Shown: piece after piece, positions 1 to 11,493 of the stretch
Numbering within the stretch: the stretch's first letter is position 1
Layout of the letters: each line of letters opens with the position of its first letter
Source: Silene conica
Lineage: Eukaryota; Streptophyta; Magnoliopsida; Caryophyllales; Caryophyllaceae
DNA length: 64,000 nt
Direction of reading: 5' to 3'
Assembly: GCA_029255685.2 (NCBI GenBank)
Contig: CM055320.2
Location: 48,424,910-48,488,909, forward strand
Made by a program: the position numbers and the translations under genes
Notes under the pieces: model-generated
Databases searched by the model: none
Told to the model about the DNA's origin: nothing
The model's input: only the letters and a program-made list of their open reading frames with translations

Positions 1-2
1 AC

Positions 3-2978
3 GGGAGAACCAATGTTTATAGCGTGCCCAAAGGAAAAACAATATTTGATCTTCAACCATGGGTTCCAAAGAAAAGGAGTGAACCTAAGAAAGACATAGA
101 AGAGATGATAATAGAGGGGAAAGAAGTAGAAGAGGCGATCACCAACGGAGAACCAACGTTCATGATGGTAGTAAGGGACGTAGGAGGCCGTGAGAGTGGC
201 GAGGAGGAGGGTCGGCGTGAGGTGCGAAGTTTATTGGAGGAGTTCAAGGATGTGTTTCCGGAAGAGCTACCCGACGGACTACCACCACTACGAGGGATAG
301 AGCACCAAATCGATCTTATTCCAGGAGCAGCGTTACCTAATAAACCCGCTTATCGTTGTAATCCGGAAGAGGCAAAAGAATTACAAAGACAAGTCCAAGA
401 ATTGATGGATAGAGGTTATGTACAAGAAAGCCTAAGTCCATGTGCAGTACCAGCTCTATTGGTACCAAAAAAGGAAGGAACTTGGAGGATGTGCATTGAC
501 AGTCGCGCCGTCAACAACATCACAATTAAATACCGATTTCCTATACCAAGGTTAGATGATATGCTCGACGAACTCGCAGGATCAAAGGTATTTTCTAAAC
601 TAGATCTAAGAAGTGGTTATCATCAGAGGAGGGTTAGGGAAGGAGATGAATGGAAGACAGCTTTTAAAACGAAGCAAGGGTTATACGAGTGGCTCGTTAT
701 GCCATTTGGGTTGTGCAACGCTCCTAGCTCGTTCATGAGGCTAATGAATGAGGTATTAAGACCTTTCTTAAATAAATTTGTGGTTGTTTACCTAGATGAT
801 ATTCTTGTGTATAGCCAAAGTAAAGAAGAACACAATACACATCTAAGAGCAGTATTTGAGATGCTTAGAAAGCAAAAATTATATGGGAAACTAGAGAAGT
901 GCACGTTCATGGTAGCAAGCGTGGTCTTTTTGGGATACATCGTGGGTGAAAGAGGAGTGAGCATGGATCCATCAAAAGTTGAAGCAATACAAGCTTGGCC
1001 TATTCCTAAAACAACCACGGAGGTACGTAGTTTTCATGGTCTAGCATCGTTTTATAGGCGGTTTATTCAAGGATTTAGTTCTATCATGGCCCCTATTACG
1101 GAGTTAACAAAAAAAGGAGAGTTCGTATGGACATCACACGCCCAAAAGGCGTTTGAGGAAATAAAAAAGAAGCTTTGTTCGAATCCCGTACTTGCCTTAC
1201 CAGATTTTAGTAAGTTGTTCGAAGTTGAATGCGATGCAAGTGGGGTAGGAATCGGCGCAGTATTGGTGCAAGAAAAACGGCCAATTGCCTATTTCAGTGA
1301 GAAGTTGAACGGTGCTAGGTTAAACTATTCCACCTATGACAAGGAGTTCTATGCGATTGTAAGAGCTTTGGATCATTGGGCACATTATTTACGTCCTAGA
1401 CCTTTTATACTACATTCGGATCATGAAGCTTTAAAACATATTCATGGGCAACAAAAATTAAATCCAAGACATGCTAAGTGGGTTGAGTTCCTACAATCTT
1501 TTACGTTCTCTTCTAAATACAAGACAGGTAGTTCAAACATAGTAGCAGATGCATTGTCAAGGAGACATTCTTTGTTGGTTGAATTAGATGCAAGGATTCT
1601 TGGTTTTGAGCATATTAAAGAACTATATAAAGAGGATCCCGATTTTTCAAAGGAATTTTTGAATCCGGAAGGATTATACACCACGCAAGACGGCTACCTA
1701 TTCAAGGGGAACCGTTTGTGCATTCCTAAGGGATCGATGAGAGAATTACTTGTAAGAGAGGCGCATGGAGGCGCTATAGCAGGGCACTTCGGCATTCAAA
1801 AGACAAATGAGATGTTAGGAGAACACTTTTATTGGCCTAAGATGAGTAAAGATGTTCAAGATATTATTAGCAAGTGTGTAATTTGTCAAAGATCAAAGAG
1901 TACGTTCAACAAGGGTTTATATACACCTCTTCCAGTACCAGTTCAACCATGGAATGAGGTTAGTATGGATTTTATTTTGGGATTACCACGTACTCAACGC
2001 GGTGAAGATTCTTTTATGGTTGTGGTAGATCGTTTTTCTAAGATGGCGCACTTTATACCGGGTCATAAGACGGATGATGCAACAAAGGTAGCTGATCTTT
2101 ATTATAGAGAAGTTGTTCGATTACATGGAATACCACTTACCATTGTATCGGATCGGGATGTTAAATTTCTTAGCTATTTTTGGAAGACCTTGTGGAGATT
2201 AGTTGGTACTAAACTTTTATTTAGCACCTCCCACCATCCGCAAACGGACGGCCAGACCGAGGTCACGAATAGGACGCTCGGGAGTTTATTACGTGGGTTG
2301 GTGAGTAAGAGTACCAAGGATTGGGATATCAAGTTAGCTCATGCGGAATTTGCGTACAATCGTACTCCTTCGGCCACCACGGGGCGTGCACCATTCGAGA
2401 TTGTCTATGGGGTGAATCCGTATTTACCTATTGATCTTGTACCTATCCCAAAGAAAGAAGTTATTAGTTTTGAGGCAAAGGAGAGACAAGCCACCTTTAT
2501 GAGGATGTGTGAACAAGTTAGAGCTCAAATAGAGAAGGCCAATGCTAAATATAAAGAGAAAGCAAATAAACATAGAAGACAACCGGTGTTTAAAGAAGGT
2601 GATCTTGTGTGGTTACACTTAAGAAAGGAACGTTTTCCATCTAAGAGGAAGAACAAGCTTATGCCTCGCGCGGATGGACCGTTCAAGGTTCTTGAATGCT
2701 ATGGATCAAATGCCTATAAAGTCGAATTACCAAGTGAGTATGGGGGTGTAAGTGCCACATTCAATGTGGGTGATTTATCTCCTTATCTAGATGACACAGA
2801 CTTGGAGGCCAATTCTCAAAAAGGGGGAGAGAATGATGCGGAACCATCGTTAATTCAATCCCAAGAAATATTATTAAACAAAGATATGAGTCATATTAAT
2901 CAAAGCTACAAGATAGGATCAACTTCCGTTCTTAGGATTGCTTGGGAAGGGATTGAAACCCTTGGGGCGTGCGAGTAG
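3..2978 (+). CDS. pol: Retrotransposon pol (RT, RNase H, integrase), partial at left edge
   Basis: The frame is open from base 3, so the GTG at 24 is not the true start; gag-protease lies upstream. Residues are counted from base 24. Reverse transcriptase covers about 90-290, with the polymerase motif YLDD near 256. RNase H covers about 395-520 (ECDASGVGIGAVL through VADALSRR). An H2C2 zinc finger lies at about 581-624 (HFGIQKT through CVICQ). The integrase core follows, with acidic residues near 648 (SMDF), 711 (SDRD) and 746 (TDGQTE), then a basic C-terminal domain. In the family this polyprotein copies the RNA and inserts the cDNA. The last ~48 codons lie inside the 3' LTR, as known for CRM elements. 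No interruption is seen in the visible part. Confidence 0.93.
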   Translation, partial: GRTNVYSVPKGKTIFDLQPWVPKKRSEPKKDIEEMIIEGKEVEEAITNGEPTFMMVVRDVGGRESGEEEGRREVRSLLEEFKDVFPEELPDGLPPLRGIEHQIDLIPGAALPNKPAYRCNPEEAKELQRQVQELMDRGYVQESLSPCAVPALLVPKKEGTWRMCIDSRAVNNITIKYRFPIPRLDDMLDELAGSKVFSKLDLRSGYHQRRVREGDEWKTAFKTKQGLYEWLVMPFGLCNAPSSFMRLMNEVLRPFLNKFVVVYLDDILVYSQSKEEHNTHLRAVFEMLRKQKLYGKLEKCTFMVASVVFLGYIVGERGVSMDPSKVEAIQAWPIPKTTTEVRSFHGLASFYRRFIQGFSSIMAPITELTKKGEFVWTSHAQKAFEEIKKKLCSNPVLALPDFSKLFEVECDASGVGIGAVLVQEKRPIAYFSEKLNGARLNYSTYDKEFYAIVRALDHWAHYLRPRPFILHSDHEALKHIHGQQKLNPRHAKWVEFLQSFTFSSKYKTGSSNIVADALSRRHSLLVELDARILGFEHIKELYKEDPDFSKEFLNPEGLYTTQDGYLFKGNRLCIPKGSMRELLVREAHGGAIAGHFGIQKTNEMLGEHFYWPKMSKDVQDIISKCVICQRSKSTFNKGLYTPLPVPVQPWNEVSMDFILGLPRTQRGEDSFMVVVDRFSKMAHFIPGHKTDDATKVADLYYREVVRLHGIPLTIVSDRDVKFLSYFWKTLWRLVGTKLLFSTSHHPQTDGQTEVTNRTLGSLLRGLVSKSTKDWDIKLAHAEFAYNRTPSATTGRAPFEIVYGVNPYLPIDLVPIPKKEVISFEAKERQATFMRMCEQVRAQIEKANAKYKEKANKHRRQPVFKEGDLVWLHLRKERFPSKRKNKLMPRADGPFKVLECYGSNAYKVELPSEYGGVSATFNVGDLSPYLDDTDLEANSQKGGENDAEPSLIQSQEILLNKDMSHINQSYKIGSTSVLRIAWEGIETLGACE
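2818..2833 (+). promoter_or_regulatory. Polypurine tract of the CRM-like element
   Basis: A run of A then G then mixed purines sits directly against the TGATGCG start of the LTR. In the family this primes plus-strand DNA synthesis. It lies within the pol reading frame. Confidence 0.8.
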
Positions 2979-3353
2979 AGGAGGCACGAAACCCTAGATT
3001 AATTAGGGTTTGTGTTTTATTCTTTTTTGTTATTTTAATTAATTTGTTATTTAATTAATTAAGTTTGTTACTAGTTTGTTACAACTAGGTTGTTAAAGTT
3101 GTTACAAGGTGGTTACAAAATTAGTTATTAGTTAGTTATGAATTTGTTATTAAGTTGTTAGGGTTTGTTACTACAACTTAATCTTTTATTTGTTATTTTA
3201 TCTTTTAGATTAAATAAGGATTATCTTTAATCCATAGGATAGGAATAGAAACCCTAGGAAGAGTAGTAGTACACGGTTTGGCCGAGCACTTGGGGACCGT
3301 GTAGGGTTCTTGTTCTTTCCTATTTCGATTCTGGTTTGTGACGGATGACCTTA

Positions 3354-3363
3354 CTATAAATAG
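3354..3363 (+). promoter_or_regulatory. TATA box of the CRM-like LTR
   Basis: CTATAAATAG is a near-consensus plant TATA box, placed mid-LTR where U3 should end. Transcription would be expected to start about 30 bp downstream, near 3385-3395. Confidence 0.7.
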
Positions 3364-3445
3364 GCATCCTTAGTTGTTTGTTTTATTCATCTTATTATCA
3401 AATTATAAACAAAACCTTTTGTTAAGTTTTACTTACAAATCTAAA

Positions 3446-3520
3446 GTATCTGTGTGAGCTTTAAAACCCGAAGTATCTGTGTGAGCTTCAAAATAATTGA
3501 GAGGGTATCTGTGTGAGCTT
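3446..3520 (+). repeat. 16-bp word repeated three times in the LTR leader
   Basis: GTATCTGTGTGAGCTT occurs exactly at 3446-3461, 3473-3488 and 3505-3520, spaced 27 and 32 bp apart. All copies lie downstream of the TATA box, so they would be in the transcript leader. Function is unknown; slippage or RNA-level roles are possible. Confidence 0.85.
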
Positions 3521-4433
3521 GATCAATTATCCTATCCATCGACAATCATAAATCATTCATCAAATCGTTTCACAAATCTTTCAAGTATTAAGTGTTGTGC
3601 CTTATTACGTCATCAACAATCTTTATTCAAGAAGATCAAGAAACACCAAGATTCACCACCACCGTTGACCACCGTCCACGGCGAGCCACGTCACCACCAC
3701 CGGCCGTTCGTCCGTCCACCATTCATTCATTATTCTTCGTTCTTGGTTATTTTTCGTTCTTTATTCGTTCAAGATTGTATTATTTTATTAGTATTTTTAT
3801 TCCGCTGCAACATCCGTATTTTTGTTGATTATCTTTATTGATTATCACCCCAAATACGCATCACGTTTTAATCAACACTTTGATTATATTTTATATTGAT
3901 CGTATCAATGTTTCTTATTCCGTGATAAAATCACCATTATTCATGTTTTAACAAGGTATGCAATTTATTTTTTAGAAATCAAGTAATTGATTAAGAACAA
4001 AAGTAGTGACTTGGGTTGAAACCAAGTCACTAATATCCAAAATTACAACCATTGTTTTAGGATTCGAATCCTTGTCTTACAAGAAAATAAATTGTTCTAA
4101 AATGCAAAATATGAAAGAAGACAATATGAAAATTAGAGCCTAGCTCTTTAAGTCTTCAATCAATTGGATGCTACCATAGTCATCCAAGTAAGCAACTTCA
4201 CACTTCCTTTTCCTTGCCCTTATCTTTATAAGATTCCCCTTTAAAACAATTTAAAAGGGGTGATAGTCAACAACTTGTATCGCCATACAAAAGTTAACAA
4301 AATAACATAAAAGTAAACGAGAATTATAACCTACTGCAAGAACATTTCCATCTTTGAGATCGGTCAAGTATTTGGTGCAATTCCGTTTCCTAAGACTTAT
4401 CCTCGTGCAATAAAGGCATTTGTCTTCAACCTT

Positions 4434-5227
4434 TCAAGATGAGGTGGAAGCGCCTTTCGAAAAGGTCTTTTCTTTGGCCGGTTTGGGTTTGAACGTTTTC
4501 TTACCCTTGCCTTTCAAGGCATTCCTCTTGAAGTTAGTCTTCCCCTTCTTCTCGATGTTCAAGACTTCTTTAGTGGAACTTTCATGAAGTCCCATGTCCC
4601 TCTCGTCTTGGACAAGCATCTTATGCAATTCGTCCAATGTGGTCTGTTGATTTCGCATATTGAAATTCACCCGGAATTGTGCATACGATTTCACCTTATT
4701 GAGCGAGTGAAGAACTCGGTCAATGATGAGAGAGTCGGGAACATCAACCCCTTGCACTTTAAGAGTCTCCGCTAGCTCAACGAGTTTGAGCACATGAGGG
4801 CTCATCTTTTGCCCTTCCTTCAAGCTAATGTCGAAGAAGGCGGCTTAGCGGAAGCCGCCTCATATTGTATCACCCTCGGAGTTTGCGAAAAAATTGTCGA
4901 AAGCTTGGTGTATATCTCATATAATGTGGTCAACTTGATCTTACTCCTTTGGGGATCCGGCTCCATGGAGAAGATGACCACTTTTTTAAGAGCGGAGGAC
5001 TCTTTCATGTAGGCTTAATAGGCCTCACGAGTTTGGACCGCGGAACGAGCGGTCGGAGCGGTCGGAGCGGCTTCGGATAGGTAACGAGTCTTATCGCCAC
5101 CTTGAGCGGCCAAAAGTAATTGCGCATCCCAATCCTTAAAATTTGAGACATGCTTATCGAGTTTGCAACGATCCATAAAGGATCGAAGCCATGATACGTT
5201 AGTGAGAGGTGGAGCGTTGGTTGCCAT
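4434..5227 (-). pseudogene. gag: B1 gag (copia-type, UBN2-like), broken
   Basis: Translation from the ATG at 5227 reads MATNAPPLTNVSWLRSF, then LDKHVSNFKDWDAQL, an opening typical of plant Ty1/copia gag. Downstream are SLIIDRVLHSLNKVKSYAQFR and FNMRNQQTTLDELHKML, the middle of the UBN2/retrotransposon-gag-2 fold. A lysine-rich stretch (GKKTFKPKPAKEKTF) follows. Gag packages element RNA. The same protein is found in B2 and B3. The coding region is interrupted in a few places and treated here as a fossil. Confidence 0.85.
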
Positions 5228-7456
5228 TGTCGATGTTGAAAATTAAACTACAATAAAAATGAAGGAATTAAAACAACGTCATTTTCAAAACTCGTAAATA
5301 ATTTTAAACAAGTTTAGTTATTTACTTAATGATCTCTTACCCAATTAAGTAAACAATCCCGAGACCCAAACCCATACTAATCCGGGCACGGTATAGCCGA
5401 TTCAACCCCACTTACCCAACGTGACAATTTTAGTACCCCGGTTTAGCCGAGCCTACATTCTTGTGAAGAAGGGATTCATGGGTCCATACTTTTTCGTATG
5501 GCTAAGTCTCAATATTCATATGTAAGAGATCTAGTCAAATTTTATTATCTATCTCCGTTTAAGTGAACTAAGTCGGTGAATTATCGATAAAATATAGACT
5601 AGGTCGATTAAATCGAATGAGATGCATGACATGATATGACGATTTGGCTATGTATGCAAACATATAAATCAAAACTAAAGCATAAAAATAAACCCTAGCA
5701 CGGCCTTTCCTAGAAAAGAAATAATAAAAGTACCAATTTGGAAACCAACTCCTTTGGTCCCTTGAACTTCACGAGGCACACACTTCGAGGTATACACCGT
5801 CTTCGTCGGAACTCCTTTCCGAATGGCACCGTCTTCAAGGCTCTCCGGCATTTACAAAAATTACAACTTTTCTAGTCTACTTTATACATTATAAAATATA
5901 AATAAATTACAATTGGGTGATACGAGATCACAAAATTACAACCGAATCGGTAACCCCTTACATTACGGGAAATACCGATTTAAAAACTAAGGCCATACTA
6001 AGTAAATTACATAATTCCCAAAATTACGTAAATAAAATCATGACATTCATAATTAAAATATGAAATGCTTATGAATATATGAACTATCATGAAAATCCTA
6101 AGCCAAATCGTCCTATTTAAATATCAATAATATAAATAGTTATCGTATACCTCGGTTTATGGAATTGCGTGTTTTAACGTTTAACAACACTATGCATAAT
6201 GTGAATCAGAATTCACTCTTAAGTTAATCATCCCAACTCTTTTAGGTTTCAAAATTTAGTCTTACTCAAACTTTGAACATGACTTAACTTAAATATATTT
6301 TAATATTGTTCGGTATTTAACTCGGTTTTGCGGGAAAATAATATAAAAATCGAAAAGAGTCATAAAAATTTCGAAAATTACAAAATTCAAATTTTGAAAA
6401 ATCTGGAATGTTCTTAAAATCTCAGAACATTAAAATATTAGTATTTATACGGTTTTAACATTTATTTCGAAAATAATACGTAAAACGAGCATTTTAAGTC
6501 GGAAAATTCAATAATTAGATCCATAAATGCAAATAAAATACTAATAATATTTAGATCCATAATTAGATCCATAATTAGATCCATAATTCAATAATTAGAT
6601 CCATAATTAGATCCATAAATGCAACTTTTCAACAAATTAAAATTAAATAAAATAGAAACTTTTGGCTCCCAAGAGAATTATGGTGATGAACATATCATAT
6701 ATTACTAAAATGGGTTAAATTTTCCGGCCATTTTAACAACTACTGCTATTTTTAACGATTTTCGTCATATATCGTACAATTTTAACCTTTAAAATTATTT
6801 CTCAAGCATAAAATAAGATACAAATCTCGAAATTTTTATACATGCTGGAAATAATATATATGACATCGTGTTAAATGTTTATGGCCAAATTCCAACTTAA
6901 ACTATTAAAGTCGAAATAATGTCACTAATTACCCGATTTTTACATTAAAAATCTAAAATAATGCAATATATGAGATAAATTTCTGGAAAATTTAGCATAC
7001 ATTTTAAATATTACATGTGACATACTCATAAATTTTTATAGTCACATTCCAAATATATCTATACAAACCCATTTTATTCATCCTTTTGCATTTTAACATT
7101 TAAAATTCATATCCCATGTATTATAAGTCCATAATTTACGAAAATTCATATTCATAACATAGGATATACATGTGATAACATGCTGAAAAATCTCGGCCAA
7201 ATGATGATTTTAACTATTTTTCCCAAAATAAACAATTTTTAACCATTAAAAACTAATAAAACTGAAAATAAATATACCAATGAACAATATATATGCAAAA
7301 TATATTCCAAATATTCTAAAAACATTTTAGAAACAGTAGGTATTCATGCTTAAATAATTTCGGCCATATCATATATTAAACGAAATTCCAAATTTTATTT
7401 TGTTATCCTAATAACTCCGTAAAAACGTAAACGGAAAGTATGCAAACAACCTAGTT
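5228..7456 (-). other. B1 long non-coding leader between primer site and gag
   Basis: About 2.2 kb of AT-rich sequence with no credible reading frame separates the primer site from the gag start. The same leader is collinear in B2 (9074-11479) and B3 (24987-26970), so it is a family trait rather than an insertion. Such a long leader is unusual for copia-type elements. Confidence 0.75.
6549..6619. repeat. 12-bp tandem repeat expansion
   Basis: Five to six copies of ATTAGATCCATA stand in tandem, one pair split by a short AT insert, with a related single copy at 6513-6526. B3 has a single similar word here and B2 a diverged form, so the expansion happened in B1. Confidence 0.85.
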
Positions 7457-7468
7457 GCTCTGATACCA
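7457..7468 (-). promoter_or_regulatory. B1 primer binding site (tRNA-iMet)
   Basis: On the - strand this reads TGGTATCAGAGC, complementary to the 3' end of plant initiator methionine tRNA, two bases from the LTR end. It fixes the orientation of the element. Confidence 0.9.
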
Positions 7469-7470
7469 AT

Positions 7471-8705
7471 TGTTAGGTTTAGTTATCTCATAAACTAATA
7501 CTTTTATTCATACTAAACAAAATTTAATTAACATTTTAATTAAATAAACTTTAGATCTTATGCATGCTATATATATGCGGAAATAAGGAGATCCGAACCC
7601 TTACATACGGTCCAAATAAAATGCAAGGATGATCCTCCAAGTATTTAACAACAACACCTCCTTTGTGATGCACCAAGACACCCCTTAAAAGATCCGAAAC
7701 TTTGAATATGCCAGTACAAGAGTCGGATTTTCTTTAATATGAATTCTAATTACTTATTAGAATATGTTATCACAATACTACAATTAGTATGAATATTATC
7801 TTATAATAATTTGAGGTGTTATGTGTTTTTCTCTCTAGAAAAATATGTTGCTTAAGGAATGAATGAATTTTCTTGTGTAAAACAAGTTTTTATTGTGTGT
7901 TGCATTGGTTATGGGGTAGCCGGCCTTAGGGAGCCACAATGGGGAACATCTTCACTTCTCAATGCAGTTAGGGTGGCTAGTAGCTTAAAGTCTCAAGGCA
8001 ACCTATAATCATTGTTTTTAAGAGTATATTTAACACTTAAACAACCCTTTAATAGGCCCCATAAAACCGGCACACACACACACACTTAAAATGGACCTTA
8101 TTTTACAATTTTATCAACTTTACAATTGTATGTTTTGTGGCATACAATATGTCACAATATAATAAAATAACAATTGTTTTAATTTAATCATACATATTTA
8201 TCAAGTAAATATTATTCATAAATTAATAAATCATATTTATCAAGTTGAGAAGAAATTCGAAATTACTAACATGTAAAATGGTCATTTATAATAATCGTCA
8301 ATACGATCTACAACTCTTGTAATAATTATAACCCGATTCATTCCAATCACGACATTATAAAATATCGTTCATTGTTTAATAATTGACACGTTTCAACTTT
8401 AAACATAAATCTTACAATAAGATTTAACCTCTGATTTCTCGGTATACGAGTTTAAGGAATATGATCAAATCGTATCAATATACATTTGATCATCTTATCA
8501 ATTAAGGGAATTGTCCTATAGGTGTGACCTAAAGGGATCAAATGACCACCACCGTCATACGATAGTAATGTCAAACTCTAGCTAGCCAATCATTACCGAT
8601 TAATGTTGGTCAGTTGACTAATATAAATCGTATCATCCCTTGCGCATTCTCGTCATGAGATTTAATTACGTGATCGCACTATTGTTGAGGACACATTTCC
8701 CAACA
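7471..8705 (-). repeat. B1 5' LTR
   Basis: The 1235-bp LTR begins TGTTGGGAAA on the - strand and ends AACA next to the primer site. It aligns throughout with the LTRs of B2 and B3, with clear divergence. The first ~230 bp (8480-8705) are the best conserved part of the family. Confidence 0.9.
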
Positions 8706-8899
8706 GTACCATCCCAGGCTGTTTGTATATATTTACTATCAGTACTTAGACAGTTATACTTATCTATTTCTGTTTATATCAGTTTCAGTTTTCAGTTTTA
8801 ATTCACCTCGCATGTTAGTTATGTTAAAAGTTTTAATTCCGCTGCATTTTTAGTACTTTGTATGATTTTTATTTCCGCTTTCGCGAGGGGTTTTACACA
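8706..8899 (+). mobile_element. End of a Ty3-type LTR (E), interrupted by B1
   Basis: These 194 bp are not family B sequence. The end, CGCGAGGGGTTTTACACA, resembles the end of LTR D at 14250-14271 (CCGCTGCA, then GCGGGGTGTCACA). I infer the terminus of a + strand Ty3-type LTR inserted into B2, with B1 later inserted into it. The rest lies left of the window. Confidence 0.5.
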
Positions 8900-9073
8900 C
8901 GGAGTGAGCGGTCGGAGCGGCCTCGTAAGGTAACGAGTCTTATCGTCACCTTGCGCGGCGAAAACCAATTGCGTGTCCCAATCTTAATTGGAACCATTCT
9001 AGTCAAGCTTGCAACGATCCATTAAGGATCGAAGACATGACACGTTAGTGAGAGGTGGAGCGTTTGCGGCCAT
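8900..9073 (-). pseudogene. gag: B2 gag, amino-terminal fragment
   Basis: From the ATG at 9073 the sequence parallels the first ~58 residues of B1 and B3 gag, including the arginine- and alanine-rich run that follows DDKTRYLSEA in B3. The rest of gag is cut off by the E insertion. Confidence 0.7.
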
Positions 9074-11479
9074 TGATGATGTTTGAAAATTAAACTACAA
9101 ATAAAAGCGAAGGAATTAAAAACAATCATCGTTTATATTTAAAACTCGTAAACATTTTAAAACAAGTTTAACATTTGCTTAATTATCTCTTACCCAATTA
9201 AGTAAACGATTCCGAGACCCAAATCCATACTAATTCGGGCACGGTGTAGCCGATTCATCCCTTATTAATATAATTCGGTGGATTAACCCTTTAATCGGTT
9301 CTACCTTAGAACTCTCGGTCGACAATTTACTTTAAATTGTCTTTATATATCCCGAACTTATTGCAACTACGGTTACAAATACTTTCGTTGAGATCGACCA
9401 AATTTCAAGGTGTAATCATATTACCCCACTTACCCAACGTAACAAGTTTAGTACCCCGGTGTAGCCGAGCATACTTTCTTATGAAGAAGGGAGTCACGGG
9501 TCTTTACTCTTTGGTAAGGCTAAGTCTCAAAATTTATATTTGTAAGAGATCTAGTCAATTTTATTATCTATCTCCTTTAAGTGAATTAAGTCGGTGAATT
9601 AAAGAAAAATTTAATTGACTTGGTCGATAAACACAATAAAAATGCATGACATGATATGACGATTTGGCTATGCAAGCAAACATATAAAGCAAAATAAAAG
9701 CATAAACCTTAAAGCATAAGTGAAATCCTAGTATGGCCTTCCTAAAAATAGAAAAGTAAGAAAAATACAAATTCGGAAACCAACTCCTTGGTCCTTTGAA
9801 CTTCTCACGAGGCACGCATTCCAAGGCAAACACTGTCTTGGTCGGAACTCCTTTCCGATAGGCACCGTCTTCAAGGTTCTCCGGAATTTACAAAAATTAC
9901 AACTTTTCTTTCTACTTTATACATTATAAAATAGAATAAACAATAAATAAAGTGATACGAGATCACATTAATTACATCCGAATCAATAACCCCTTACATT
10001 ACGGGAATTATCGATTAAAACTAAGGCCATACTAAAGAAAATTACATAATTCCAAAATTAGGTAAATAAAATTATGACAATCATAATAAAATATGCAATG
10101 CTTATGTATATGAACTAACATGCAAACCCTAAGCCAAATCGTCCTATTAAATATCATTTAAATATAGTTATCGTATAACTCGGTTTTATGGAATTGCGTG
10201 ATTTTAACACTTAAAATCACTTAGCATCGCGTGAATCGATATTCATACTTAAGTTAAACATCCTAACTCATTTAGGTTTCAAAATTTAGTTTTACTCAAA
10301 TTTTGAACATGACTTAACTTATTTTCAAATATTGTTCGGAATTTAATCGGTTTTACGGGAAAAATAATATAAAAATCTAAAAGAGTCATAAAAATTTCGA
10401 AAAATTAAAAATCTTAAAATTCCAGAACCAAAAATTTATTAGTATAAACGAAATAACCATTTATTTCGTAAATAGGTTGTAAAACCGCGCATTTTGAGTC
10501 GGAAATTCAAAAATCGCCTTTATAAATGCAATTAAAGTACCAATAAAATTTTTACACATTCAAAGACACTTAGGGAACTGATATGGACAACAAAGTTAAA
10601 GAGCACACTTCCCAATATCCAAAATAAACACAAAATGACTCTTATTATTTCAATTTTTAACTTTAACCCTTTAACAATTAAAAATTAAATATGCAGAAAC
10701 TTTTGGCTCCCAAGAAAAATATGGTGATGAACATATCAAATATGACTCATATGGGTTAAATTTTTCGGCTATTTTAGTAAGTTTTACTATATTTAACAAT
10801 TTATGTCATATAATGTGCGATTTTAACCATTAAAATCATTTCACAAGAAATATACGAAAGAAAAATCTCAAAATTTTTATACATGCTGGAAATAATATAT
10901 ATGACATTGTGTAAAATTTTCATGGCCAAATTCCAACTCAAACTTTTTAATTCGAAATTATGTCACTATTATTCCGATTTTTACAATAAAAATCAATAAT
11001 CATGCAATACTCACGAGAAAAATCAGGAAATTTTAATTTACAATTTAAATATTGCATGTGACTCTCCAATTCACAATATAACTATGTAAACCTATTTATT
11101 CTCATTTTATGACATTTTAACATTTAAAATTCATAAACCATGCATTATAACTTCAATAATTACGAAAAATCATATTCATAACATATATAATACATGTGAG
11201 AACATATTAAAAAATCTCGGCCAGAAAATAAGAATTACTATTTTTCCCAAATTATTTCATTTTAACCGATTAAAATGACCAAATAACCAATTTAATTATA
11301 CAAATGAACAATATATATCCATAAATCATTCCAAATGACCTAAAACACTTGTAGGACCAATAGGTATTCATGCATTAAAATTTTCGTCCATATCATGTAT
11401 GGTTTATAATTTCGATTTTCTTTTGTTATCGCAATAACTTCATAAATATGACAACGAAAAGAATGCAAGCAACCATTTT
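9074..11479 (-). other. B2 long non-coding leader
   Basis: This is collinear with the B1 and B3 leaders and has no coding signal; the short open frames at 9337-9597 and 9564-9833 lie within it and are not conserved as proteins. Confidence 0.7.
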
Positions 11480-11491
11480 GCTCTGATACCA
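11480..11491 (-). promoter_or_regulatory. B2 primer binding site (tRNA-iMet)
   Basis: The same TGGTATCAGAGC as in B1 and B3 lies two bases from the LTR end. Confidence 0.9.
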
Positions 11492-11493
11492 AT

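Larger units (their letters stand above)
1..3863 (+). mobile_element. CRM-like Ty3/gypsy chromovirus, 3' half with 3' LTR
   Basis: This is the right-hand part of a Ty3/gypsy element; gag, the start of pol and the 5' LTR lie left of the window. Seen: an open pol frame from the first bases to 2978, a purine tract ending at 2833, and a terminal LTR at 2834-3863. The LTR starts TGATGCG and ends CGCATCA, a perfect 7-bp inverted end. The RT wording (GIEHQIDLIPGA, WRMCIDSRAVNNITIKYR) is chromovirus-like, and pol runs into the 3' LTR as in centromeric CRM elements. CRM is therefore my best clade call, with Reina or Tekay relatives as alternatives. The element sits inside the copia-type element B1, whose sequence resumes at 3864. 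The visible portion looks whole, so it is probably young. Confidence 0.85.
2834..3863 (+). repeat. 3' LTR of the CRM-like element
   Basis: The 1030-bp LTR is bounded by TGATGCG and CGCATCA. The first ~145 bp encode the end of pol. After that it is AT-rich, with a stretch at 3060-3190 of repeated GTTAC/GTTA words. A clear TATA box lies at 3354-3363, followed by a thrice-repeated 16-mer. Short open frames near 3497-3841 are chance products of the untranslated leader. The 5' LTR is outside the window, so no age can be read from LTR divergence. Confidence 0.85.
3864..8705 (-). mobile_element. Copia-type gag-only element B1, right part
   Basis: This - strand element keeps its 5' LTR (7471-8705), tRNA-iMet primer site, a long leader and a gag. 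Its 3' end lies left of the CRM-like insertion and outside the window. The stretch 3864-4433 matches the 3' non-coding part of sister copy B3 near 23600-24030. It resembles the published TR-GAG type: LTRs plus gag without pol, so dependent on a partner for enzymes. It was itself inserted into the LTR remnant at 8706-8899. Gag is fragmentary, with a few breaks. Confidence 0.8.

Noticed and set aside
24-2978. GTG at base 24 as the start of the CRM-like pol
   Set aside because: The same frame is open to the window edge and reads typical pre-RT sequence (RTNVYSVPKGK), so the frame simply enters from the left.
3497-3841. 114-codon open frame in the CRM-like LTR
   Set aside because: It lies in the untranslated part of the LTR, overlaps another random frame, and shows no domain.
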